In this document: piece after piece, positions 7,355-14,348 of the stretch | Position numbering within the stretch: the stretch's first letter is position 1 | Layout: every line of letters starts with the position of its first letter | Source of the DNA: an uncultured candidate division Zixibacteria bacterium | Lineage (GTDB): Bacteria > Zixibacteria > MSB-5A5 > GN15 > PGXB01 | Assembly: GCA_937925655.1 (NCBI GenBank) | Contig: CALAMC010000008.1 | Location: 1-22,732 of the forward strand | Direction of reading: 5' to 3' | DNA: 22,732 nt | Program-made: the position numbers and the translations under genes | Notes under the pieces: model-generated | Seen by the model: the letters and a program-made list of their open reading frames with translations, nothing else | Database searches by the model: none | What the model was told of the DNA's origin: nothing

Positions 7355-8776
7355 TTAGTCCAACGCAAACGCCTCAACCATGTTCAAGCCGCGGGGGAGG
7401 ACTTTGTAATCTTTATAATTTGTTGTTGTCAAGAGATTGCCGATGCGGTTATAAAATTCAATCGTGATATTGTACGTTCCGGGGGCGATTTCAAAATCGC
7501 CGACCAGAATCTGGCCGGGCAAAAGCCGTGCACAGCGCAAATCGGCGTTTTCGGAAATATCGGCGACAGCATCGATCGCCAGTTTGGCCAGCCAGCCGCC
7601 GACATTACCCTTGTCCACTTTTTCTTTTTGTTTCTGTGCGATCAGCCCTTTGGCCAGAGCCCGGGCGATGGTTTTAAGATATATGAGTGACCGCTTGGCC
7701 TTGAACGTTTCATCGGCCACCGCACCGACGTCCTCCAGAAGCTGAAGTGTCCCCACTTCGACCGAATCGACCAAAACCCGAATCCGGCTGATGCCCGACG
7801 GTCGCTTCAACAGATAGGGAATGGCGAACTTGAAATAGAAATTATCGCCGATTTTCATCGGGATATGGCTGTACTCCTGCCCCTGCCGTTCCGGGTCGGT
7901 GTAAAGAATTTGCACCAGATTCAAATCGCTGTCGGTGCGAAGCCGCAGTTGAAGTGCCTCTTTGACCGGGGCCATACCGGCCAGCGCCACGACCGACAGG
8001 ATAACTTTATTTTTGTCTTTGGCAAAAAATTTCACGTCGGGCGGACTAAAATCGTAAATATGCGGCTGTTCGGCGAAAGCCGCGTGGAGCAGATGGTAGT
8101 CAATGTCGGCGTCATCGTACTTGCCGTCGGCGGCGTACATGTGCATGCTCAAATAGCGGGCAAAGGCGGAATTATTGAAACGCACCTTGTCGACGTCGTA
8201 ATTAATTTTAATACCGAGCGTGTCTTTGTCCTGATCGCGCTGGAGCACGCGCGCCATTTCGAGATATTTCAGTTCGAGCAGATTGAGTTTTTCGTTGGCG
8301 CGTTTGACTTCGACAAAGGCGTTATCGAAACGATTCAGGGCGATATAATTGAGGGCGGAAATGAGATTGCCGTAAAGGACTTCATAATCCTCGCCGGAAT
8401 ATTCCTGTGCGTTGTCATTCAAAACATAGGATAACATCGCCCGGGAAATGCTTTTAGTATAAAGCTCATCGGCGGCCTGTTCAGCGGCGTGCAGGCGGAT
8501 ATTGCTGGAGTCGTGTTTTTCGGCATAGTGGTAGGCGAACCCGGCGTCGAGAAAGTACACCAGCCGGTCTTTATAGCCGTACCTGCCCTCTTTTTTGGCC
8601 TTTTCGATTTTGGATACGGCCGTGGCGAAATTGCCGGACTGAAGCTCGGCCGTGATCGGGGCATAGAAAGCCTTTTTGGTGGCGACCGACCCGCACCCGG
8701 CAAGGATTAATCCGGCCAGCAGCAGAATCAATGCCGCCGACCGGATAATGCCTTTATTAAAGGAAGAGACTACCAC
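7355..8776 (-). CDS. COG3014-like outer-membrane or periplasmic lipoprotein
   Basis: A 473-residue lipoprotein with leader ending LAGC (Cys28). Residues about 35-230 are helical with TPR-like spacing (AFYAPITAELQSGNFATAVSKIEKA opens it, written here only as a guide), and the C-terminal half is beta-rich (about residues 260-470). It resembles the uncharacterised COG3014 family, which is often found beside LpoB-type proteins; that is recalled family knowledge, not a search. GTG at 8776 overlaps the end of lpoB by 7 bases, so the two are probably translationally coupled. No ribosome site stands out. Its likely role is in envelope assembly together with the LpoB protein, but the mechanism is unknown. 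Its stop lies just outside the RAYT element, which may have landed at the end of this operon. Confidence 0.85.
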   Translation of the reverse strand: MVVSSFNKGIIRSAALILLLAGLILAGCGSVATKKAFYAPITAELQSGNFATAVSKIEKAKKEGRYGYKDRLVYFLDAGFAYHYAEKHDSSNIRLHAAEQAADELYTKSISRAMLSYVLNDNAQEYSGEDYEVLYGNLISALNYIALNRFDNAFVEVKRANEKLNLLELKYLEMARVLQRDQDKDTLGIKINYDVDKVRFNNSAFARYLSMHMYAADGKYDDADIDYHLLHAAFAEQPHIYDFSPPDVKFFAKDKNKVILSVVALAGMAPVKEALQLRLRTDSDLNLVQILYTDPERQGQEYSHIPMKIGDNFYFKFAIPYLLKRPSGISRIRVLVDSVEVGTLQLLEDVGAVADETFKAKRSLIYLKTIARALAKGLIAQKQKEKVDKGNVGGWLAKLAIDAVADISENADLRCARLLPGQILVGDFEIAPGTYNITIEFYNRIGNLLTTTNYKDYKVLPRGLNMVEAFALD

Positions 8777-9366
8777 TTGGTTTTGCTTTTCGAGATTTCC
8801 TTTTTGATTTTCTTGGTGCCGATCCAGACCTTCTCCATGGTTTCGATATTGATCATCTCGAGGTCAGTTTGATAGTACACGACGCGGATGCCCTCGACTT
8901 CATCGACAATGGTCTTGATCGCACCCATGAGGATAAAATCGGCCCCGGTTTCGTTGCGGATTTTTTTCATCGTTTCCGGCGAGGCGAATTCCTGCTGTTC
9001 GAAACGTTCTTCACGGATTTCCTGACGAAAGTCCTTGGCGGCCACAAACCGAACCTGGCCGGAATTGATCAATTCGCGCTCGAAGTCGGACGTGAACACT
9101 TCGACGTCGATATGCTCGCTGCTTTTGTTGCGGATGGTGCCGACGGTCACGACCGGATTGTTGCCGGAGGCTTTGGCGAAATTGGTCAGCCACGGACGTG
9201 ACAGGCAATCGGAAATCATTTCCTGGGCCACCAGACGGGCGTCGGTATCGTTCCACCGGCCGCTTAAATCGGTCTGGGTTTCAGGGTCGATGCGATATAC
9301 CTTTTTCGATGAACCGCAGCCGATTAAAAGTAAAGCGGCCATTACGAGAATAAGTCCTTTTTTCAT
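8770..9366 (-). CDS. lpoB: LpoB-type penicillin-binding protein activator lipoprotein
   Basis: A 198-residue lipoprotein (LIGC, Cys17) matching the LpoB/COG3417 family. In Escherichia coli LpoB reaches from the outer membrane to stimulate PBP1b. Family features seen are the VTVGTIRNKSSEHID segment, the FTSDFERELINSGQVRFV segment and the GADFILMGAIKTI segment, followed by the YYQTDLEMINIET strand. Length is close to the family norm. The ATG has GGAAAGGAG as ribosome site (AGGAG at 9372-9376). It heads a minus-strand operon with the overlapping COG3014-like gene. Outside gammaproteobacteria the partner PBP is unproven, so the activator role here is by homology only. Confidence 0.88.
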   Translation of the reverse strand: MKKGLILVMAALLLIGCGSSKKVYRIDPETQTDLSGRWNDTDARLVAQEMISDCLSRPWLTNFAKASGNNPVVTVGTIRNKSSEHIDVEVFTSDFERELINSGQVRFVAAKDFRQEIREERFEQQEFASPETMKKIRNETGADFILMGAIKTIVDEVEGIRVVYYQTDLEMINIETMEKVWIGTKKIKKEISKSKTKW

Positions 9367-9606
9367 GATAACTCCTTTCCTATAAATTTAATCTTTTATA
9401 CTCATTTCACAGGTTTAGGAATACTATATAAATCGAATTTCAGAATGCAATAATAAACAGAAAATCATCCGAGCCGTTATCAGGAAACCCGAATCCGGCA
9501 AAACCGTATCTATTGAAGGCGGTTTTATAAGTTATTGAGTTTTACGCCGAAATTTTGTTTTTTATTTATAGCATTTTACTGACTTTAAGATAACCCGGAG
9601 GGCTGG
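9367..9606. other. Divergent intergenic region
   Basis: This stretch separates divergently read lpoB and the VOC-nitroreductase gene and must hold promoters for both. It is A/T-rich at both sides (for example around 9381-9430 and 9540-9580), but I find no -35/-10 pair that I would defend in either direction, and no stable hairpin. Confidence 0.4.
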
Positions 9607-10443
9607 ATGAGCGGAATAGTTTTTTTCCATACTTTGATGCTGGATAAATTGAAAGAGTTTTATTTGAATCGTCTGGGATGCCGAATCTGGCTGGCCCAGG
9701 AAGATTGCCTGATATTCAAATACGGCAATTTCCTGTTCGGTTTTTGTCAGAGAGAGAAGGCGCAGATTGACGGGCTTCTCACATTTGTCTTTGAATCAAG
9801 GGAAGAGGTCGATGCGGCTTTCTTGAAATATAGAGATATTGCTGCGACCCGGCCCGAATTCAACGCCAAATATCAAATATACAATTTTTTCGCCACAGAC
9901 CCGGAAGGGCGACGGCTGGAGTTTCAATATTTTGAGAACCCCGTAAGCAATTTTAGGTCGGGTGATAATCTTCTGATCACCCGCCGGTCAGTGCGCAAAT
10001 TTTTGGATACGCCGTTAGCCCAGGAAGCGCTGGATAATGTCTTCGAAATCTGCCGCTATGCGCCGTCATCGCATAATACGCAACCGTATTATTTCAAAAT
10101 TATCGGCGAGCAGGCAGTTAAAAATGCGCTGGCCAATACCCGCGGGCAATCCTCGGCCCCGATCAGCCGGGCTCCACTGGCGGTGGCGATTTGCTCCAAC
10201 CCGGCGATATCCCGGCGGCATATGCAGGACGCGTGTATTGCGGCCTATCATTTTATTTTGGCGGCATGGGTTTATGGGTTAGGCACCTGCTGGATTGCCG
10301 CCATGGACACCGACGAAGTCAAAAGAATACTGGAAATTCCGAGAGAACATTATGTTGCCACTGTCACGCCGCTGGGTTATCCGGCCCAGAGGAATATAAA
10401 AGCTCCGGAACGAAAAGAACGGGGCTGGTTTATAAAACGGTAA
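9607..10443 (+). CDS. VOC (glyoxalase-fold) and nitroreductase fusion protein
   Basis: Residues 1 to about 110 read as one vicinal-oxygen-chelate domain: the FFHTLMLDKLKEFYLN opening, DCLIFKYGNFLFGF middle strand, and FFATDPEGRRLEFQYFE ending, typical of this fold. Residues about 119-278 are a nitroreductase: RRSVRKF (126-132), APSSHNTQP for FMN contact, and a C-terminal PLGYP segment. Nitroreductases use FMN and NAD(P)H to reduce nitro groups, quinones or enones; what the VOC half binds is unknown. The nitroreductase half is short but has the expected blocks. A GGAGG ribosome site (9597-9601) lies 5 bases before the ATG. The YedF-like gene follows by 22 bases, so both are likely on one transcript. 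Confidence 0.88.
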   Translation: MSGIVFFHTLMLDKLKEFYLNRLGCRIWLAQEDCLIFKYGNFLFGFCQREKAQIDGLLTFVFESREEVDAAFLKYRDIAATRPEFNAKYQIYNFFATDPEGRRLEFQYFENPVSNFRSGDNLLITRRSVRKFLDTPLAQEALDNVFEICRYAPSSHNTQPYYFKIIGEQAVKNALANTRGQSSAPISRAPLAVAICSNPAISRRHMQDACIAAYHFILAAWVYGLGTCWIAAMDTDEVKRILEIPREHYVATVTPLGYPAQRNIKAPERKERGWFIKR

Positions 10444-10465
10444 TATATTAATCAGGAGATAATTT

Positions 10466-10813
10466 ATGGCCATCGACAAGAATTTGCTTCTGGTGCTGGG
10501 GTCGTCGGGTATCGGGCAGGGTGAGCCGGATCTGGGCGAAAAGTTAATGGGGGCATTTTTGGAGAAGTTGTTCGAATCGGGGCGGCTTCCGGCGAAAATT
10601 ATCTGCATGAATAGCGGCATTTTTTTGACGACCGAGGGGTCATCGATGCTGGAAATCCTGAAAAATTTTGACGCCGGTGGTACGGAAATCATGTCCTGCG
10701 GTACCTGTTTGGCTTATTTTAATCGTACCGAAAAGCTTTGTATCGGCAAGCCGACGAATATGAAAGAGACGGTGGCGGCGATGCTGGATTACGGGAAAAT
10801 ATTATCGCCTTAA
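10466..10813 (+). CDS. yedF: YedF-like protein, DsrE domain only (selenium/sulfur metabolism)
   Basis: A 115-residue DsrE/DsrF-like protein with MSCGTCLAYF, whose Cys78 and Cys81 match the conserved CGTC pair of YedF, plus the MNSGIFLTTEGS segment and GKPTNM. YedF proteins are linked by genome context to selenium metabolism and normally have an N-terminal TusA-like domain of about 75 residues. That domain is absent here, and the start is firm: AGGAG (10454-10458) lies 7 bases before the ATG. It therefore looks like a one-domain version, probably a sulfur or selenium carrier. It follows the VOC-nitroreductase gene and ends before a strong terminator. Confidence 0.85.
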   Translation: MAIDKNLLLVLGSSGIGQGEPDLGEKLMGAFLEKLFESGRLPAKIICMNSGIFLTTEGSSMLEILKNFDAGGTEIMSCGTCLAYFNRTEKLCIGKPTNMKETVAAMLDYGKILSP

Positions 10814-10852
10814 GGCGAGCAATGCCGGCGATGCCCATGACGCTCATAAATC

Positions 10853-10881
10853 AAGGCGGGGGTTGGCCCCGCTTTTTTATT
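10853..10881 (+). terminator. Rho-independent terminator
   Basis: GCGGGG (10856-10861) pairs with CCCCGC (10867-10872) around a 5-base loop; flanking G-T and A-T pairs extend it, and six Ts follow. It ends the nitroreductase-yedF transcript. Confidence 0.85.
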
Positions 10882-10913
10882 TGAATAATCCCGCAAAAAT
10901 AAATGTAACTATT

Positions 10914-10942
10914 TTGATGATTATTCAGTCTAAGATTAATAT
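10914..10942 (+). promoter_or_regulatory. Candidate sigma70-type promoter
   Basis: TTGATG (10914-10919) and TAATAT (10937-10942) with a 17-base spacer, between a terminator and the next gene, which starts 45 bases downstream of the -10. Each hexamer matches 4 of 6 consensus positions. Confidence 0.45.
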
Positions 10943-10987
10943 CTTGTGCGAAGTGAAAAGTTGACGGTTTACACAGGAGGAAAGGAA

Positions 10988-12853
10988 ATGAAATCGAGAC
11001 TGGTAACGCTTTCATTACTCGTTTGTCTGGTTGTATTATCGGCCGGAACAGCCATGGCACAGGGGAGTCTTCGCGACCCCTATGTCATACTCAATAAACA
11101 TATCGAAGCGACCGGCGGCCTGGAGGCCATCAATGCCGTAAAATCAAGTTATGTCGAAGTCAAGCTGGTGCTGGTCGGGACCGGCCTTGAAGGCACGGTT
11201 AAAACCTGGAGTCAAAAACCATACAAAAGCCGCCAGGAGGTCGATTTGGGATTTCTGAAACAATCCGGCGGAGACAATGGTGAATACCCCTGGGGAGTCG
11301 ATGCCAATGGCAAAGTGCAGATAGTCAAAGACGAAAAATCGATGATACGGCGGGAATTGCAGAGGTATCAAAGTGAAAATGAATTTCTGAACCCGGATTC
11401 GAAGATATTTAAAGTCACCCTTGAGGGAACCGATCAGGTGGGAGATAAGATCTGTTATAAGGTGAAGATCGCCAATACCATGAACGACGATATATCTTAT
11501 AATTTTATCGATATGGAATCTTTTCTCTCGTTGAAAACGATCGCGGTTACTCCGGAAGGTGAAAGTCACACCACATATTCGGACTTCAGAAAAGCGGGTC
11601 AACTGATTATACCGTACAATCAAAGAATCGAATCACAACCGATCGTTCAGGTTCAGGAAATTGAGATTCTTAAATACGAAAGTAACCCGGTTATAGATCC
11701 GGCGCTGTTTGAGCCGCCGACCGAAGATGTCAAGGACTTTTCTTTCACTAACGGTGTTTCCGCCGAAAATATCCCGTTTGAATTTATCGATCAGCACCTG
11801 TATATCAAGGTTATGATAAACGGCGAGAAGCGTCTCTGGTGCCTTGACACCGGGGCGGGTGCGACGGTTATCGACACCAGATATGCCGGCGAACTGGGAC
11901 TAAAACTTGAGGGCAACATTAAGGGTCAGGGCGCCGGCAATGAGGTCGACGTGTCATTTACCGAGTTGCCGCCGTTCGAACTGACCGGCATAAAATTCGA
12001 AAAGCAAAAAGTGGCGGTTATAGATATATATTCGATATTTCACAAATGGGGTCTTGACGTTCATGGCATCCTCGGTTATGATTTTTTGAGCCGTTTCGTG
12101 ATTAAAATCGATTATGCCAAAGAACTGATATCTTTCTATGACCCCGCGCAGTTCAGCTACAGCGGTGATGGCGTCGTTCTCGAGGCGCCGCTTTCGGGTA
12201 ATATGTTCGAGGTTCCGGCGGTGGTTGACGGGAAATATACCGGACGCTGGATGGTCGATATCGGCGCCGGCGGAATGAGTTTCCACTATGATTATGCCAA
12301 AAATAACGGGATTCACGAAAAGGGTGGTGTCGATAGAATGGGTATGGGCGCGGGGGGCACATTTATGACCAAAATGGCGCGATTTAAAACCATCAACTTT
12401 GCCGGTTTTGATGTAAAGAACCCAATCATTTCGTTCCCGGTCGAAAAAGGCGTGGGGGCATTCAGCCATGCCGACCTGACCGGCAATCTGGGCAATACCC
12501 TGTTTCGGCATTTTGTTCTGTATTTCGATTACGACAATCAGCGGATGATTATCGAGAAAGGCGATAATTTCGGCAAGGAATTTCCGGAAGATCATAGCGG
12601 CCTGCAATTGTTTTATACTGACGATAATAAAGTAACCGTAATGTTCGCGGCCCCGGGCGCTCCGGCCGCAAAATGCGGGATCATAGCGGGCGATATTATA
12701 ACCGCCATCAATGGCATAGATGTTGAGCATTTCGGCGGGTTGATAAAAATCAAGGACATGATGGAAAAGCCGGCCGGGACGAAATATGAGCTTTCGATCC
12801 TGCGCGACAACAAACCGATGAATGTGAATCTGGTTCTGGAAAAGTTATTATAG
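10988..12853 (+). CDS. Secreted retropepsin-like aspartic protease with PDZ domain
   Basis: A 621-residue exported protein: signal peptide ending AMAQG, an N-terminal beta-rich domain (about residues 30-255, reminiscent of lipoprotein-sorting or DUF4292-like proteins, a loose impression), then two aspartic-protease-like halves. The first has DTGAGATVID (Asp287-Thr-Gly-Ala). The second has DIGAGG (Asp424-Ile-Gly-Ala), in which the usual Thr/Ser is Ile. Residues about 535-621 are a PDZ domain (GLQLFYTDD start, AGDIITAING carboxylate-loop region). Bacterial relatives with two such halves plus PDZ are known; a single-chain pepsin-like arrangement is plausible. I prefer ATG at 10988, which has AGGAGG at 10975-10980. 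An in-frame upstream GTG at 10946 would put 14 polar residues before the signal. Promoter and terminator flank it, so it is probably monocistronic. Confidence 0.88.
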   Translation: MKSRLVTLSLLVCLVVLSAGTAMAQGSLRDPYVILNKHIEATGGLEAINAVKSSYVEVKLVLVGTGLEGTVKTWSQKPYKSRQEVDLGFLKQSGGDNGEYPWGVDANGKVQIVKDEKSMIRRELQRYQSENEFLNPDSKIFKVTLEGTDQVGDKICYKVKIANTMNDDISYNFIDMESFLSLKTIAVTPEGESHTTYSDFRKAGQLIIPYNQRIESQPIVQVQEIEILKYESNPVIDPALFEPPTEDVKDFSFTNGVSAENIPFEFIDQHLYIKVMINGEKRLWCLDTGAGATVIDTRYAGELGLKLEGNIKGQGAGNEVDVSFTELPPFELTGIKFEKQKVAVIDIYSIFHKWGLDVHGILGYDFLSRFVIKIDYAKELISFYDPAQFSYSGDGVVLEAPLSGNMFEVPAVVDGKYTGRWMVDIGAGGMSFHYDYAKNNGIHEKGGVDRMGMGAGGTFMTKMARFKTINFAGFDVKNPIISFPVEKGVGAFSHADLTGNLGNTLFRHFVLYFDYDNQRMIIEKGDNFGKEFPEDHSGLQLFYTDDNKVTVMFAAPGAPAAKCGIIAGDIITAINGIDVEHFGGLIKIKDMMEKPAGTKYELSILRDNKPMNVNLVLEKLL

Positions 12854-12879
12854 CGGCGGTGTCGGAGTAACTTGATTTG

Positions 12880-12914
12880 CCCGGGAGGATAAAAAACTCC
12901 CGGGTTTTTTATTT
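12880..12914 (+). terminator. Rho-independent terminator
   Basis: Perfect 8-bp arms CCCGGGAG (12880-12887) and CTCCCGGG (12897-12904), a 9-base A-rich loop and six Ts. It ends the aspartic-protease transcript 26 bases after its stop. Confidence 0.92.
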
Positions 12915-12959
12915 GTGTCTTGATTTAAGTGTATTTAAATTAAATTGAGATTAAAATCA

Positions 12960-13511
12960 ATGGATTACAGGGAATTTTATAATCTTGAAAATTATTTGTA
13001 TGAGCGGGTCAATTGCGCCTTTCAGGAAAGAGGTTGGTTGACTGCCGAGGAATTTTTCTGCATCATAATATGGAAATCCAACAGAGCAAAATCCAAAGTC
13101 TCGGCCAGGTTGCTTAATAAGGGCTATAAAAATCTGGATGATGCGGTTAAAGTGCTAACGTCAGGTATTGGCAAATTGAATACTAGCGAAGAAAAATTTA
13201 TATATATGGTATCGGAGTGGGGTTTCAGACTGCCGATAACTTCAGCCATTTTGACGGTTTTATTTCCTGAAGATTTTACGGTTTATGATTATCGAGTTTG
13301 CGAAAGTCTTGGCAAATACAATGAACTAAATCGCATTTCGAGTGCCCGCAAACTATGGAAAGGCTATTCCGAATATTTAAATGATGTCAGGCGCCGCGTT
13401 CCCCGAATAGCATCACTTAGGGATAAAGATAGGTATATATGGGGCAAATCATTTTACCTGCAATTAAAGAATGATATAGATAATTGCTTTGGTGCCAAAT
13501 ATGGAACTTGA
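12960..13511 (+). CDS. AT-rich hypothetical protein, all-helical
   Basis: I do not recognise the family with confidence. The 183-residue product has no signal or membrane segment and looks all-helical. The block LPITSAILTVLFPEDFTVYD is reminiscent of the substrate-side helices of HhH-GPD-type DNA glycosylase relatives, but no helix-hairpin-helix or Asp catalytic block is convincing. In 60-base samples the gene counts roughly 33-45% G+C, against about 60% in a sample of the following hydrolase, so base composition differs and recent acquisition is possible. ATG at 12960 is preferred over an in-frame TTG at 12945; no ribosome site is clear. Its last 11 bases overlap the hydrolase start. Confidence 0.7.
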   Translation: MDYREFYNLENYLYERVNCAFQERGWLTAEEFFCIIIWKSNRAKSKVSARLLNKGYKNLDDAVKVLTSGIGKLNTSEEKFIYMVSEWGFRLPITSAILTVLFPEDFTVYDYRVCESLGKYNELNRISSARKLWKGYSEYLNDVRRRVPRIASLRDKDRYIWGKSFYLQLKNDIDNCFGAKYGT

Positions 13512-14343
13512 CGGACATAAAATCTGGGTAATTGCCCGGGCGATTATTTTTATGGCGGTCGGAGTATATATTATTCTGGCCGTTCTTCTGACGTTATTCC
13601 AATCGAGCATGGTCTATTACCCGACCCGGGAAATGAATTCTAATCCGTCGCATGTCGGCCTGATGTATGAATCGGTTTCGATACAAACCGACGACGGGGT
13701 TCGTCTGCTGGCGTGGTATATTCCGCACGACAGCGCCCGGGCCACAATTTTGCTCTGCCACGGCAATGGCGGCAATATTTCGCACCGCGTGCAATTGATA
13801 AAAATTCTTCACGATTTGAATCTCAATGTCCTGATATTCGATTATCGCGGCTATGGCCAAAGTGAGGGCAAGCCATCCGAAGAGGGCACCTATAAAGACG
13901 CCAAGGCCGCCTGGCTTTATTTGGTCCGCAAGAAAAATATCGCGCCGTCCAATATCATTATTCATGGTCGTTCGCTGGGCGGGGCGGTGGCGTCGCATCT
14001 GGCTCGCGAGGTCAATCCCGGCGGATTAATTTTGGAGTCATCGTTCACGTCGGTGGGTGACGTCGCCCGGCGCATGTTCCCGTATTTTCCAATACGCCTG
14101 ATGATTCGTTTTGATTACAAGACCGCCGACAATGTCGCGGAGTGCCGCTGCCCGGTGCTGGTTATTCATAGCCGGGACGATAAGCTGATTTCCTTCGAAT
14201 TCGGGCAGGCGTTGTATGACCGCGCCCGCGAACCGAAATCGTTTCTGGAAATCACCGGTTCGCACGACGACGGCTATGCAACGTCGGGGCCGGTTTATAG
14301 CGGCGGGCTGGACCGGTTTATAGAAGAATTTGTTTTTAAATAA
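13501..14343 (+). CDS. Membrane-anchored alpha/beta hydrolase (BEM46/FrsA-like)
   Basis: A 280-residue serine hydrolase with an N-terminal membrane anchor (about residues 12-36) and the catalytic domain beyond. The oxyanion segment is HGNGGN, the nucleophile elbow GRSLGG carries Ser158, the acid is Asp227 in HSRDDKLIS, and the base is His255 in TGSHDDG. The layout fits the BEM46/FrsA-like group, whose substrates are mostly unknown; esterase or thioesterase activity is the usual guess. ATG at 13501 overlaps the upstream gene by 11 bases; in-frame TTG at 13489 is less likely. Membrane tether and catalytic triad are complete. The stop lies 5 bases from the convergent spermidine-synthase-like gene and no terminator separates them. 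Confidence 0.93.
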   Translation: MELDGHKIWVIARAIIFMAVGVYIILAVLLTLFQSSMVYYPTREMNSNPSHVGLMYESVSIQTDDGVRLLAWYIPHDSARATILLCHGNGGNISHRVQLIKILHDLNLNVLIFDYRGYGQSEGKPSEEGTYKDAKAAWLYLVRKKNIAPSNIIIHGRSLGGAVASHLAREVNPGGLILESSFTSVGDVARRMFPYFPIRLMIRFDYKTADNVAECRCPVLVIHSRDDKLISFEFGQALYDRAREPKSFLEITGSHDDGYATSGPVYSGGLDRFIEEFVFK

Positions 14344-14348
14344 GTCTT

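Noticed and set aside
7865..8434. 189-codon plus-strand frame inside the COG3014-like gene
   Set aside because: Opposite to a lipoprotein with a coherent leader and coupling to lpoB; no domain of its own.
11954..12730. 258-codon frame antisense to the aspartic-protease gene
   Set aside because: Shadow of a gene with clear domains on the other strand.
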